Source: Citrobacter sedlakii NBRC 105722
GTDB taxonomy: Bacteria > Pseudomonadota > Gammaproteobacteria > Enterobacterales > Enterobacteriaceae
Direction: 5' to 3'
Length of the DNA: 64,000 nucleotides
Assembly: GCF_000759835.1 (NCBI RefSeq)
Contig: NZ_BBNB01000012.1
Span: 124,001 to 188,000, forward strand
Shown here: positions 31,682 through 40,526 of the stretch, in pieces
Layout: each line of letters begins with the position of its first letter
Numbering within the stretch: the first letter of the stretch is position 1
Made by a program: the position numbers and the translations under genes
Notes under the pieces: model-generated
Told to the model about the DNA's origin: nothing
Seen by the model: the letters and a program-made list of their open reading frames with translations, nothing else
The model's database searches: none

Positions 31682-31966
31682 TTAACGCAGACCGAGCTGG
31701 AAGATCAGGGTTTCGGCTTCGCAGGCAAAGACAAAATCGATGTCCAGGCGCACGCCGTCAGATTCTTCAGTGAAAGTCGAAGTAATTTGGCAAGGCTCGG
31801 ACTCCACGTTCCGCGCTTTTTCGGTCAGCGCCGCCAGCGTTTCTTCCGCTTCTGCGCGGTTAGCGAACACACGGCTGTATGACGCGGTGCAATCGGAGTT
31901 GTCCATGATGGTACCAACGTCCATACAGCAGCAAACCGGGGTTTCATCAGCACTGCATTTACTCAT
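31682..31966 (-). CDS. yfcZ: YfcZ/YiiS-family protein
   Basis: 94-residue small protein of DUF406 type; function unknown. The start MSKCSADETPVCCCMDVG is favoured because it matches the family; an upstream in-frame Met eight codons earlier exists. A CCC cluster at residues 12-14 is striking for a cytoplasmic protein. It lies between fadI and the divergent fadL and ends at its own terminator. Confidence 0.9.
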   Translation of the reverse strand: MSKCSADETPVCCCMDVGTIMDNSDCTASYSRVFANRAEAEETLAALTEKARNVESEPCQITSTFTEESDGVRLDIDFVFACEAETLIFQLGLR

Positions 31967-32337
31967 TGTAGATTTCCTCTGTATTCGCACCCAGGGTGCC
32001 AGATAAACGATAGCGATATTTTACGCCTCCGACTTTCGCCTCTCCAGTCGTTAATGGTGGGAAATGCGAGAAGTGACCGAAATCACACTTAAAAATGATC
32101 TAAAACAAATTCAACCCAAACGGCTATGTGCGCTCCCCGGCAAAATTGCCAGCTGGATCGCGTTTCTGAGATCACAATTGAAAAAACTTATAAACATACT
32201 TGCAACATATCAGCTGGTCAGACCTATACTCACGCCACTGGTCTGATTTCTATGTCGTACCGCAGACCCTACACTTCGCGCTCCTGTTACAGCATGTAAC
32301 ATAATTTGTATAAAAATAAATCATTGAGGTTATGGTC
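31967..32337. promoter_or_regulatory. yfcZ-fadL divergent intergenic region
   Basis: 371 bases without a gene. The half nearest fadL is AT-rich and holds the two FadR sites listed separately and, presumably, the fadL promoter and leader. I see no small ORF with a good ribosome-binding site. Confidence 0.6.
32212..32250 (+). promoter_or_regulatory. Tandem FadR operators (OA, OB) of fadL
   Basis: AGCTGGTCAGACCTATA (32212-32228) and ACTGGTCTGATTTC (32237-32250) reproduce the two FadR sites of the E. coli fadL promoter, with the same spacing as I recall. They predict repression of fadL without long-chain acyl-CoA. Confidence 0.85.
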
Positions 32338-33669
32338 ATGAGCCAGAAAACCCTGTTTACAAAGTCTGCTCTCGCAGTTGCAGTGGCACTTATATCTACC
32401 CAGGCCTGGTCTGCAGGCTTTCAGCTAAACGAATTTTCTTCCTCTGGCCTTGGCCGGGCCTATTCAGGTGAAGGCGCTATCGCGGACGACGTGGGTAACG
32501 TTAGCCGTAACCCGGCGCTGATCACTATGTTCGACCGCCCAACCTTCTCGGGCGGCGCAATCTTTGTTGATCCGGACGTGGATATCTCCGGTCGCTCGCG
32601 CATTGGTAATGATGCCAGCCAGGATAACATTGCGCCGACGGCGTGGGTGCCAAACCTGCACTTTGTGGCCCCGATTAACGATCAGTTTGGTTGGGGGGCA
32701 TCTGTCACCTCTAACTACGGCCTGGCGACGGAGTTTAATAACAACTACGCCGCGGGCTCCATGGGCGGAAAAACCGATCTGGAAACGCTCAACCTGAACC
32801 TGAGCGGCGCTTATCGTCTGAACAATCATTTCAGCTTCGGCCTCGGTTTTAACGCCGTTTATGCCAAAGCTAAGCTCGAGCGTTATGCCGGCGACCTGCC
32901 GCAGCAAATCGTGGCAGGCTCCGGCGGACGTATTCCTCCGGCACTGGCGGCGCAATACCCGGCGGATACCCAGATTGCGCGTCTGAAGGGCGACGAATGG
33001 GGCTTCGGCTGGAACGCCGGGATCCTTTATGAAGTCGATAAAGACAACCGTTACGGTTTTACCTACCGTTCAGAAGTCAAAGTTGACTTCGACGGCGATT
33101 ACCGCAGCAGCCTGCCATCGACTGACCGTATTCCGCCGCAACTGCGTCCGGTCTTTGCCAGCCTGCCTGCTGGAACTAACGGCGGGACGATCGACGGTTC
33201 ACTTAACCTGAACCTGCCGGAAATGTGGGAAATTTCAGGTTACAACCGCGTCGCGCCACAGTGGGCGGTTCACTACAGCATGGCTTATACCAGCTGGAGT
33301 CAGTTCGAAGAGCTGAAGGCGAAAGGCAGCAACGGTCAGACGCTGTTTTATAAAGAAGAGGGCTTTAAAGACTCTTATCGCATCGCGCTGGGTACAACCT
33401 ATTACTATGACGATACCTGGACGTTCCGTACCGGTATCGCCTTTGATGACAGCCCGGTTCCGGCCAACCGTCGTTCCATTTCTATTCCGGATCAGGACCG
33501 CTTCTGGCTGAGCGCTGGCGCTACCTACGCCTTCAATAAAGATGCCTCAGTGGATGTTGGCGTGTCTTACATGCACGGCCAGAAAGTGAAGTTTGAAGAA
33601 GGCCCGTACTCTTTCGAATCTGAAGGGAAAGCCTGGCTGTACGGTATGAACCTGAACTACGCATTCTGA
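32338..33669 (+). CDS. fadL: Long-chain fatty-acid outer-membrane transporter FadL
   Basis: 443-residue precursor of the 14-strand beta-barrel that lets long-chain fatty acids cross the outer membrane. The start [10 protein letters not shown] is placed at 32338 because GAGG sits eight bases upstream; the ATG at 32332 is too close. A 25-residue signal peptide ends QAWS, and mature [22 protein letters not shown] forms the plug (hatch) region. The C-terminus YGMNLNYAF ends in Phe, typical of BAM-inserted proteins. An extracellular loop near residues 185-215 differs from E. coli and is shorter. Confidence 0.97.
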   Translation: MSQKTLFTKSALAVAVALISTQAWSAGFQLNEFSSSGLGRAYSGEGAIADDVGNVSRNPALITMFDRPTFSGGAIFVDPDVDISGRSRIGNDASQDNIAPTAWVPNLHFVAPINDQFGWGASVTSNYGLATEFNNNYAAGSMGGKTDLETLNLNLSGAYRLNNHFSFGLGFNAVYAKAKLERYAGDLPQQIVAGSGGRIPPALAAQYPADTQIARLKGDEWGFGWNAGILYEVDKDNRYGFTYRSEVKVDFDGDYRSSLPSTDRIPPQLRPVFASLPAGTNGGTIDGSLNLNLPEMWEISGYNRVAPQWAVHYSMAYTSWSQFEELKAKGSNGQTLFYKEEGFKDSYRIALGTTYYYDDTWTFRTGIAFDDSPVPANRRSISIPDQDRFWLSAGATYAFNKDASVDVGVSYMHGQKVKFEEGPYSFESEGKAWLYGMNLNYAF

Positions 33670-33689
33670 TCATGGTCAGATGAATAAAA

Positions 33690-33718
33690 GGGGGCGCCTT
33701 CTGGCGTCCCCTTTTTTA
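33690..33718 (+). terminator. Intrinsic terminator of fadL
   Basis: GGGGGCGCC, loop TTCT, GGCGTCCCC then TTTTTT, 20 bases past the fadL stop. Confidence 0.92.
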
Positions 33719-33795
33719 TGCATCCAAAAAATCATCGTACCCGCTAACGGCGCGAACGCCAGGCCCGGCCAGACGCTTCGCGGTCCGGTATTCAT

Positions 33796-34551
33796 TTATT
33801 CTGAGTCGATCTCTTTTAAATCGTCCTGGATCGCCTGCGCGTTCGGGTTTTCTTGCGGCTTGAGCTTCCCGCCGTTGGCAATGAAGTCGTGACGCTGGAA
33901 ATAAGCCTCACGCACCAAGATGTACGGATCGGAAGACTGACGCAACAGGCCGTCGGAGTCCAGCAACTGAGCACGCGTTTCAATCCCTTCGAGGGTCCAC
34001 TTACCGATCGACATCGGCCAGGTCAGCCATGAAAGGACTGGATATAGCGTATCGGCCATATCGCCGCCATCCTCACGCAGCGTCCAACTGCCATAGAACG
34101 GTAACTGGACGTAAGGGCCATAGCCTACACCGTAATGTCCTAAGGTGCTGCCGAAGCGATGCGGCTCAACGCGCTGCAGTTTCGGGTTCGCCATACCGGC
34201 GACGTCAATAAAGCCGCCCATGCCGAGAAGGGTGTTCAGGAAGAAACGGGTGAAATGCACCATCCCCTGATACGGATCGCCCTGCAGAAAATAGTTCACC
34301 ATGACCGCAGGTTCTTCGAGGTTGCCGGTGAAGTTGCTTAAACCATTACGGGCTGGCTGTGGGACATAATCACGCCAGGCGACAGCCACCGGTCGAACGA
34401 CATACGGATCCAACACGTTAAAGTTGAAATTGTACATGGTGCGGTTAAACCCTTCTAACGGATCTGAACGCCCCTGTTGTTCTGTACCGGAACTCGCACA
34501 CCCCACCAGCAGTGTGGTTCCCAGCGCAAGCGCCGACAGGCGAAGCTTCAT
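33796..34551 (-). CDS. mlaA: Outer-membrane lipoprotein MlaA
   Basis: 251-residue lipoprotein that removes phospholipids from the outer leaflet of the outer membrane and passes them to MlaC, in complex with OmpC/F. The lipobox LLVGC places the acylated cysteine at residue 18. The MlaA (VacJ) core includes DPLEGFNRTMYNFNFNVLD near residue 31. The C-terminal tail KLKPQENPNAQAIQDDLKEI is charged. It is transcribed away from yfdC. Confidence 0.97.
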   Translation of the reverse strand: MKLRLSALALGTTLLVGCASSGTEQQGRSDPLEGFNRTMYNFNFNVLDPYVVRPVAVAWRDYVPQPARNGLSNFTGNLEEPAVMVNYFLQGDPYQGMVHFTRFFLNTLLGMGGFIDVAGMANPKLQRVEPHRFGSTLGHYGVGYGPYVQLPFYGSWTLREDGGDMADTLYPVLSWLTWPMSIGKWTLEGIETRAQLLDSDGLLRQSSDPYILVREAYFQRHDFIANGGKLKPQENPNAQAIQDDLKEIDSE

Positions 34552-34840
34552 AAATGTCTCCCTGTTAATTATGGCTATCGCGGATTGCCATCCATGACGG
34601 AACGCTAACGTATCCGCCTGTTAAGGTGTGAGCGATTGTAACAGCACGTCAAACGATGTCTATATCACCGCGCCTGTTGAATTGATCATAGCCTGGCTAT
34701 GCACTCGCGTAGCGCTTCTATTCTAGCCGGAAGCAGAAAAACAAACGTTACCATTTTTGCGATTTCAGAGTTTCTCACCCAGGTATCCAGCGAAAAGCCG
34801 CTACGCTTTATCTGACAGGCGCGCATCCAGGAGGCGAATT

Positions 34841-35782
34841 ATGGATAATCTCGAAGACGATAAGATCGACAAGCATAGCGATGAACTGGAAGTAGAAAGC
34901 GAGGAAAAACAGAGCGGGAAAAAGATAGAAGTGGATGAGGACCGACTCCCCTCACGGGCAATGGCCATTCACGAACATATCCGCCAGGATGGAGAGAAAG
35001 AGCTGGAGCGTGACGCGATGGCGCTGCTGTGGTCCGCTATCGCGGCCGGACTGTCGATGGGCGCCTCGCTGCTGGCAAAAGGCATCTTCCACGTGCAGCT
35101 TGAGGGCGTGCCGGGCAGTTTTTTACTTGAGAATCTCGGTTATACCTTTGGTTTTATCATTGTCATTATGGCTCGCCAGCAGCTGTTTACGGAAAACACC
35201 GTGACGGCGGTTCTGCCCGTCATGCAAAATCCCACGGCGGGCAATTTTGGCCTGCTGATGCGTCTGTGGGGCGTGGTGCTGCTGGGTAACGTGCTCGGTA
35301 CCGGCATTGCCGCCTGGGCGTTTGAGTATATGCCCATTTTTGATGAAGAAACCCGTGACGCGTTTGTCAAAATCGGCATGGACGTGATGAAAAACACGCC
35401 GACCGAAATGTTTGCCAACGCGATCATTTCCGGTTGGTTAATCGCGACCATGGTGTGGATGTTTCCGGCAGCCGGCGCGGCGAAAATTGTGGTCATCATC
35501 CTGATGACGTGGCTGATTGCCCTGGGCGATACCACCCATATCGTCGTGGGATCGGTGGAGATCCTTTACCTCGTCTTTAACGGCACCCTGCACTGGAGCG
35601 ACTTCTTATGGCCGTTTGCCCTGCCAACACTGGCGGGTAATATCTGCGGCGGTACCTTTATTTTCGCCCTGATGAGCCACGCGCAGATCCGTAACGACAT
35701 GAGCAACAAGCGTAAAGAAGAAGCGCGACTTCACGCCGAGCGGTTCAAAAAACAGCAGAAAGAGCAGGAAAAACAATCCTGA
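34841..35782 (+). CDS. yfdC: Formate/nitrite-transporter-family protein YfdC
   Basis: 313-residue inner-membrane protein of the FNT family; substrate unknown. The start MDNLEDDKIDKHSDELE has CCAGGAGG upstream at 34828-34835. The first 70 residues are highly charged and cytoplasmic, followed by about six helices with NTVTAVLPVMQNP and MFANAIISGWLIATMVW, the broken-helix regions of FNT channels. The C-terminus is Lys/Glu/Gln-rich. It is followed directly by tRNA argW. Confidence 0.94.
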   Translation: MDNLEDDKIDKHSDELEVESEEKQSGKKIEVDEDRLPSRAMAIHEHIRQDGEKELERDAMALLWSAIAAGLSMGASLLAKGIFHVQLEGVPGSFLLENLGYTFGFIIVIMARQQLFTENTVTAVLPVMQNPTAGNFGLLMRLWGVVLLGNVLGTGIAAWAFEYMPIFDEETRDAFVKIGMDVMKNTPTEMFANAIISGWLIATMVWMFPAAGAAKIVVIILMTWLIALGDTTHIVVGSVEILYLVFNGTLHWSDFLWPFALPTLAGNICGGTFIFALMSHAQIRNDMSNKRKEEARLHAERFKKQQKEQEKQS

Positions 35783-35817
35783 ATGGCGATGGTTTGAGCA
35801 GTCAGGCGGCACCGTAC

Positions 35818-35846
35818 TTACTCCGGCGAACAAAAACCGCTATACT
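35818..35846 (+). promoter_or_regulatory. Promoter of argW
   Basis: A good -10 TATACT at 35841-35846 and a weak -35 TTACTC 17 bases upstream. The tRNA begins 12 bases after the -10, as expected for a tRNA gene. Confidence 0.6.
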
Positions 35847-35857
35847 CGTGCCGCTTC

Positions 35858-35932
35858 GTCCCCTTAGTTAAATGGATATAACGAGCCCCTCCTAAGGGCT
35901 AGTTGCAGGTTCGATTCCTGCAGGGGACACCA
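35858..35932 (+). tRNA. argW: tRNA-Arg(CCT) argW
   Basis: 75 bases including the encoded CCA. The cloverleaf is readable: acceptor GTCCCCT paired with AGGGGAC, anticodon arm AGCCC-CTCCTAA-GGGCT with anticodon CCT at 35891-35893, T-arm TGCAGGTTCGATTCCTGCA. argW is a known attachment site for integrative elements in E. coli. The 3' end is repeated at 38785, marking an island. Confidence 0.97.
35915..35930. repeat. attL: 3' end of argW
   Basis: TTCCTGCAGGGGACAC inside the argW T-arm and acceptor stem is repeated exactly at 38785-38800. It is the left boundary of the small island; the tRNA stays intact. Confidence 0.75.
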
Positions 35933-36092
35933 TGAACACTTCTCACTAAGTCCAATTAATTCTATAACTCACTGTTTTAACTGTTTTCATCTCCTTATAG
36001 TCGTCCAGCACAGTACCATTATTTCTAATGGAATCTATACATCTTTGCGTATTACATTGTGTATAACTGAGTTCGATCTTTTTTCTATACAC

Positions 36093-36446
36093 ATGCTGCT
36101 ATCTGACATCCAAATAAAAAGAGCAAAACCGAAGGACAAACCCTTTACGCTTAACGATGGTATGGGACTATCACTCCTCATCGACACAACGGGCAGCAAA
36201 GGCTGGCGTTTCCGCTATCGCTTTGCAGGTAAGCCGAAGATGATTTCCTTTGGTGTATATGGCGATGTGTCGTTGGCACAGGCACGTACCAAACGTGACG
36301 AAGCCCGTTCGATGTTGGCCAAAGGGATCAACCCAAGTGAAGCCAGAAAGGCAAATAAGATTGCTTTGCAGTTTGCTCATGAGAACAACTTTGAATCTGT
36401 GGCCAGAGAATGGCACTCATCGAAAAAAGCCACCTGGTCAGAGTGA
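36093..36446 (+). pseudogene. Truncated P4-type tyrosine integrase
   Basis: The first 117 codons of a phage-P4-like integrase. The N-terminal DUF4102 arm-binding domain is clear (LSDIQIKRAKPKDKPFTLND, GWRFRYRFAGKPKMISFGVY). A spacer ending VAREWHSSKKATWSE normally leads into the core-binding domain, but everything after is missing, including the catalytic R-H-R-Y. The stop codon TGA is supplied by the first bases of the neighbouring IS element at 36444. Orientation next to argW is the usual one for an integrase beside its tRNA att site. Confidence 0.85.
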
Positions 36447-36459
36447 AAATAGACCCGTT

Positions 36460-37272
36460 TTAGTTCCATGCATTTTTTGAGATCCCGGCCAGATAATGTT
36501 GTTGTCGGTTCTCCTCTGGTGTCATATTGCTCAGTGATTCATGCGGGCGTTCACAGTTATATTCTGACGACCATTTTTCCGTGATTTCCCGCACTTCATT
36601 CAGCGTTCTGAACAGATAAAAATCGAGTATTTCTGTACGGTATGTCCGGTTAAAGCGCTCAATGAAAGCGTTCTGCGCCGGCCTGCCCGGCTGGATAAAT
36701 TCCAGTTTTACTCCATGTTTATCTGCCCAATCAACCAGCGCCAGAGAGATAAACTCCGGACCATTATCCATGCGAATCATGGCTGGATAGCCGCGGTTTG
36801 CCGCGATCCTGTCGGGGACCCGGACCACTCGCGGGGCTGGCAGATTCAGATCGATTTCAATCGACAATGCCTCCCGGTTAAAGTCATCAACGACATTGAA
36901 CGTGCGAAAGCGACGACCGCAAATCAGAGCGTCATGCATGAAATCAACGGACCAGCTCTGGTTTAACGCTTCGGGCGTAGCCAGCGGTGATGGATTACGC
37001 ACATGCAGACGCTGTTTACCTTTGCGGCGAAAATTCAGCTTAAGCAGACAGTAAATACGGTGGATCCTTTTATGATTCCACTGGTATCCCTGACGCCGCA
37101 GGATCTGAAATAATTTTGGAAAACCATATCGTGGATACCGTTCGGCAGCAGCCTGGAATGCGAAAATAACAGGTTCATCACGAGTGGTATCCGGGCGGTA
37201 ATGGTAAACCGTTCTGCTCAGATTCAGACTCCGGCAGGCCTGACGAATACTGAGTCCGAATGTCGTTATCAA
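36460..37272 (-). CDS. IS3-family transposase, OrfB (DDE domain)
   Basis: 270 residues of the IS3-family catalytic subunit with an rve integrase core. The DDE triad is recognisable: Asp in [10 protein letters not shown], Asp in IRMDNGPEF and Glu in [12 protein letters not shown]. An HTH_21-like segment near the start reads [15 protein letters not shown]. The frame is open upstream to the A6G slip site at 37311-37317, so the native product is probably an OrfAB fusion made by -1 frameshift, and the TTG at 37272 is only a nominal start. No internal stop is seen. Confidence 0.88.
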   Translation of the reverse strand: MITTFGLSIRQACRSLNLSRTVYHYRPDTTRDEPVIFAFQAAAERYPRYGFPKLFQILRRQGYQWNHKRIHRIYCLLKLNFRRKGKQRLHVRNPSPLATPEALNQSWSVDFMHDALICGRRFRTFNVVDDFNREALSIEIDLNLPAPRVVRVPDRIAANRGYPAMIRMDNGPEFISLALVDWADKHGVKLEFIQPGRPAQNAFIERFNRTYRTEILDFYLFRTLNEVREITEKWSSEYNCERPHESLSNMTPEENRQQHYLAGISKNAWN

Positions 37273-37291
37273 ATGCGTTACCAGCTCACGC

Positions 37292-37570
37292 TTAAAGGCT
37301 GGTTTTAAAGCTTTTTTCGATGACGACTTTCAGTGCCCGGTTCTCAGGACTGAGATCGGCAAACATCTGTTTGAGGCGTCGGTTCTCGCCCACCAGATCC
37401 TTTATCTTTTTAATATCAGAAGCTTCCATGCCGCCGTATTTAGACTTCCTGTTGTAGTAAGTGGCTTCAGAGATACCAGCCTCCCGGCAGACATCCTTGA
37501 CGGTACGTCTGGCTTCAACCGACTTAATCACGGCGATGATCTGGTGCTCAGTAAAACGGTCTTTACGCAT
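37292..37570 (-). CDS. IS3-family transposase, OrfA (helix-turn-helix)
   Basis: 92-residue HTH_Tnp_1 protein, [20 protein letters not shown], with the helix-turn-helix in [20 protein letters not shown] and a leucine-zipper-like tail. It resembles OrfA of the IS407/IS1222-type group. The A6G slip site on its coding strand (37317 to 37311) lies near its 3' end and shifts ribosomes into orfB. Unusual residues such as [20 protein letters not shown] suggest some drift from the active family sequence. Confidence 0.88.
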   Translation of the reverse strand: MRKDRFTEHQIIAVIKSVEARRTVKDVCREAGISEATYYNRKSKYGGMEASDIKKIKDLVGENRRLKQMFADLSPENRALKVVIEKSFKTSL

Positions 37571-37737
37571 AGTGATCTCCTTCGTTGGCAGCGTGAGTAT
37601 GCCGGAAGATCTCTAAATGTGAATGGCACGATTATGCGGGATACTTACAAAATCACCTGCTATGAATAACCGCGACAATTAAAGCCACGGCTATTCAAAA
37701 AGAATACTAAACACTATAAAACCACATTAAGAGCAAG

Positions 37738-38520
37738 TCAACCTTGATTTCTTTCCATATAGATCTTTTGGTTTCTTACAATTCTGCAAAAATTATCTTG
37801 AAACCCCATCATTATATGATGCGTATTATGATTATGGAAAACAACTTGTTCATTCAAATCTTTTTTTATATAAAATGTTTGTGTCGTTGGAGCATCATGA
37901 CTAAACAACATATATACTTGATCATTATAAAACCCATGCTTAAAACTATTGAAAATAGAGTTAATATAAAACAAGAAATTTGTGTTGTCTGATTCAAAGT
38001 TAATACCGTCACCCAAAAGTATTCTTTCGAAGTCATTCCTTGGGGTATCCACGTTAAGTATGGATGCTAAACTATCTTTTCTTAAGATTTTTGTGGTTCT
38101 AAATTCTGGGGTAGCCATTACATACGTCAATTGAACCAACGTATCAAGTACTCTTCTCATATGATAGACCATTTCCTCTGTGTAAAAATTAAGGAAATGT
38201 TTGTTATCTGGAGTGTGACAAATTTCTGGGGCATTCTCAGCATATATGACAGGTAAGTCCGCAGGAGCCCCAGATAAAGGATTACTTATTATCTCACTCC
38301 ACTTATCACATGCCATTTTATATAGATGCTGCACCATCCTTACCTGTTGAACAATATGTATTTTCGTAACATGAGAGTTAATTAAAGTATCGTACACAGG
38401 ATAGTTTGGAAAAAAATCACTCATTGCAGACAGATGTAACATATTTAATGTTGACGAATGTCTTTGCGCATCGTAATTAACTTCTTCAAAAAAATTGTTA
38501 TTTGCATTCGCAATTGGCAT
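37738..38520 (-). CDS. AT-rich island gene of unknown function
   Basis: 259 residues if started at MPIANANNNFFEEV, where GGAG lies seven bases upstream; an in-frame ATG 18 codons earlier lacks this. I do not recognise a family. The protein is soluble, largely helical and rich in His, Asn, Tyr and Phe, with no signal peptide or membrane helix. The C-terminal third has INSIFNSFKHGFYND followed by beta-like FYIKKDLNEQVVFHN. The N-x-x-K-H pattern after helices loosely recalls HEPN-like proteins, but this is weak. Base composition is far more AT-rich than the flanks, which suggests transfer. It is the only intact gene of the argW island. Confidence 0.75.
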   Translation of the reverse strand: MPIANANNNFFEEVNYDAQRHSSTLNMLHLSAMSDFFPNYPVYDTLINSHVTKIHIVQQVRMVQHLYKMACDKWSEIISNPLSGAPADLPVIYAENAPEICHTPDNKHFLNFYTEEMVYHMRRVLDTLVQLTYVMATPEFRTTKILRKDSLASILNVDTPRNDFERILLGDGINFESDNTNFLFYINSIFNSFKHGFYNDQVYMLFSHDAPTTQTFYIKKDLNEQVVFHNHNTHHIMMGFQDNFCRIVRNQKIYMERNQG

Positions 38521-38673
38521 AGCAATCTCCGTTAAATATATAACAAAATCGAATAATAAATCGCTTTGAAGCATTTTAGTCTTAATTAAGTGCTATGATC
38601 AACTATCTAAAAATTACCAATGAACCGAGTAATACCAGCAGTAGTATCATTATTCCGAACAGAGGAGCACATT

Positions 38674-38739
38674 ATGCAGAAATGTTCAGAACTCGACATC
38701 AAACATATATCCCTCACAATATCCCTGCCGTTGCTATAG
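38674..38739 (+). CDS. Possible 21-residue ORF or truncated gene start
   Basis: ATG at 38674 is preceded by AGAGGAG at an ideal distance, and the frame reads MQKCSELDIKHISLTISLPLL then TAG. It could be a short peptide or the head of a gene broken by deletion. The only support is the ribosome-binding site. Confidence 0.25.
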   Translation: MQKCSELDIKHISLTISLPLL

Positions 38740-38784
38740 CAGAAAAATAAGCACTAAAAATCATAGAGTTACAATGTTTAATGG

Positions 38785-38800
38785 TTCCTGCAGGGGACAC
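38785..38800. repeat. attR: copy of the argW 3' end
   Basis: TTCCTGCAGGGGACAC, an exact 16-bp copy of 35915-35930 in the same orientation, 2,870 bases away. It marks the right edge of the island. Confidence 0.75.
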
Positions 38801-38836
38801 TTTCTCATTCACTTCCCCCTTCCCTGTTTATGCCCT

Positions 38837-38910
38837 AATAGTTCTCTCCGCGGCTTGCCGATTCATGGTATGACGGAAATCGTGCGGGCGCAGCATGGGC
38901 AGAAAATCAC
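38837..38910 (-). pseudogene. Possible remnant of a tyrosine recombinase C-terminus
   Basis: On the minus strand one frame reads LPMLRPHDFRHTMNRQAAER then a few residues and a stop. PHDFRHT matches the box II H-x-(L/F)-R-H-T motif of tyrosine recombinases. There is a stop about ten codons upstream, so only a fragment could remain. A second open frame here is cysteine-rich and equally long, so the assignment is uncertain. Confidence 0.25.
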
Positions 38911-38986
38911 TGTCCCTGACTCAGCCCGCACGTTGAGTGGTGCGACGACGCAGAAGGCGTTGATGCCGTTCCGCAGGTTTCCGGCC

Positions 38987-39709
38987 TTACAGCACTTTAC
39001 TCAGAAATTCGGCGGTGCGGGGATTAGCCGGCGAAGTAAAGAGCGTCTCCGGCGAGCCTTCTTCCTGAATAACGCCGTGGTCGATGAAAATCACCCGATC
39101 CGCGACCTCCCGGGCGAAGCCCATTTCATGGGTCACGATGACCATCGTCATCCCTTCATCGGCCAGTTTTTTCATGACCTCCAGCACATCACCGACCAGT
39201 TCCGGGTCCAGCGCCGAGGTCGGCTCATCAAAAAGCATAATTGACGGGTTCATCGCCAACGCGCGGGCAATCGCGACGCGCTGCTGCTGTCCACCGGATA
39301 AACGGGACGGCCAGGCATCGCGTTTATCACTCAGTCCGACTTTTTCGAGCAGCATTTCAGCCCGGCCGATCGCCTCTTTACGCGACACCCCCTGAAGCAT
39401 TTCTGGCGCCATGATCAGGTTTTCCAGCACCGTCATATGCGGAAACAGGTTAAAACGCTGGAACACCATTCCGACGCTTTCTCGCATTTTGTTGAGATCG
39501 GTTTTACGATCGTGTACCGCAAAGCCGTTCACCACCACTTCGCCTTCCGTCACCGATTCCAGCGCGTTCATGCAGCGCAGAAATGTACTTTTGCCTGACC
39601 CTGAAGGCCCAATGATGCACACCACCTCTTGCGGCTGAATGTCACAATCAATGCCGCGCAGCACAGGGTTGTCGCCAAAGTGTTTATGTAAATTTTTAAT
39701 GTGGATCAC
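38987..39709 (-). CDS. Polar amino acid ABC transporter ATP-binding protein
   Basis: 240-residue ATPase of the GlnQ/HisP type. Walker [10 protein letters not shown] is near residue 34-42, the signature LSGGQQQR near 137, Walker B MLFDEP near 158 and the switch His in [10 protein letters not shown] near 191. It is third in an operon after the binding protein and the permease, and overlaps the permease stop by 14 bases. It lies directly after the argW island and, as far as I recall, has no counterpart at this site in E. coli K-12. Substrate unknown. Confidence 0.93.
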   Translation of the reverse strand: MIHIKNLHKHFGDNPVLRGIDCDIQPQEVVCIIGPSGSGKSTFLRCMNALESVTEGEVVVNGFAVHDRKTDLNKMRESVGMVFQRFNLFPHMTVLENLIMAPEMLQGVSRKEAIGRAEMLLEKVGLSDKRDAWPSRLSGGQQQRVAIARALAMNPSIMLFDEPTSALDPELVGDVLEVMKKLADEGMTMVIVTHEMGFAREVADRVIFIDHGVIQEEGSPETLFTSPANPRTAEFLSKVL

Positions 39710-40460
39710 TTTTACCGAACCTCTTTTCCAGACGATTAACCAGTTGCGCGAGCAGGAAGGTGAGCACCCAATACACCAGCGAAATGGTCAGATAGGGTTC
39801 CCAGTAAGTGGCGTAGGCGCCCGAGACCGTACGCGCCGCATACGCCAGATCGGCAAGCCCGATGGCCGACGCCAGAGAGGAGTCTTTGACAATCGCGATA
39901 GCGTTATTGCCCAGTGGCGGAAGAATACGGCGAAAGGCCTGTGGAAGAATCACTTTGCGCATGGTTTTCCACCATGGCATTCCGAGCGCGCGTGAGGCTT
40001 CCATTTGTCCAGGGTCAATCGACTGGATCCCCGCACGAAAGATTTCAGAAACGTAAGCGCCTGCGTTCAGCGTAATGGCGACGATACAGGATAAAAACGC
40101 GCCATAGCCCGACCGCAGTTCGCGGGCAACGTCCGCGCTCATGATTCCGCTGGTCACCAGTATCCCGTCACGCGGGTTAATGAACAGGGGAACCAGCGCA
40201 AAATGGACCACCATGATCTGTACAAACAGGGGCGTGCCGCGAAACGCGCTGACGTAAAAGCGCACCGGAAACTGAACCAGATAGCGCAATGCATACTTCC
40301 AGAAGCCATGTTCGGCCTTCGCCATTCGGCCAAGGCCCAGCGTCAGACCCCAGAGCGTGCCGAGAAAGACGCAAATGATTGTGCATTTAATTGTCATCCA
40401 CGCGCCTTCCATAAAGAGCGGCGCATACTCCTGGATGATTTCCCAACGAAATCCCGTCAT
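39696..40460 (-). CDS. Polar amino acid ABC transporter permease
   Basis: 254 residues from the start [14 protein letters not shown], which has AGGGGA upstream; an earlier in-frame Met is less likely. Hydrophobic helices surround the EAA loop [18 protein letters not shown] near residue 165-185. [13 protein letters not shown] near 85 is the HisMQ/GlnP family signature. A single permease gene implies a homodimer. There is a longer periplasmic/loop insertion ([20 protein letters not shown], about residue 103-122) than in HisM. Confidence 0.92.
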   Translation of the reverse strand: MTGFRWEIIQEYAPLFMEGAWMTIKCTIICVFLGTLWGLTLGLGRMAKAEHGFWKYALRYLVQFPVRFYVSAFRGTPLFVQIMVVHFALVPLFINPRDGILVTSGIMSADVARELRSGYGAFLSCIVAITLNAGAYVSEIFRAGIQSIDPGQMEASRALGMPWWKTMRKVILPQAFRRILPPLGNNAIAIVKDSSLASAIGLADLAYAARTVSGAYATYWEPYLTISLVYWVLTFLLAQLVNRLEKRFGKSDPH

Positions 40461-40526
40461 GGTATTCCCCTGCAAAAAGGCTGACACTCACTGCGTGTCA
40501 GCCTAAAAAGAAAGAAAATGAAAATG

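Larger units (their letters stand above)
36444..37649 (-). mobile_element. IS3-family insertion sequence
   Basis: About 1.2 kb with orfA and orfB on the minus strand. Imperfect terminal inverted repeats can be aligned: left TGAAAATAGACCCGTTTTAG and right (inward) TGTAAGTATCCCGCATAATC, then GTTCCATGCA against GTGCCATTCA, both starting with TG as in the family. No 3-4 bp target duplication is seen (GAG on the left, AAA on the right), which suggests a deletion after insertion. The ends are inferred by eye and could shift by a few bases. Confidence 0.8.
38521..38986. other. Intergenic tail of the island with attR
   Basis: 466 bases without a firmly supported gene. It holds the upstream region of the AT-rich gene, a possible 21-codon ORF, the right attachment repeat and a fragment resembling a tyrosine-recombinase motif, listed separately. 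Composition switches from AT-rich to GC-rich near 38800-38830. Confidence 0.6.

Noticed and set aside
38774-39244. Plus-strand frame of 156 codons across attR into the ABC ATPase gene
   Set aside because: Mostly antisense to the ATPase. The start lies at the attachment repeat with no ribosome-binding site.
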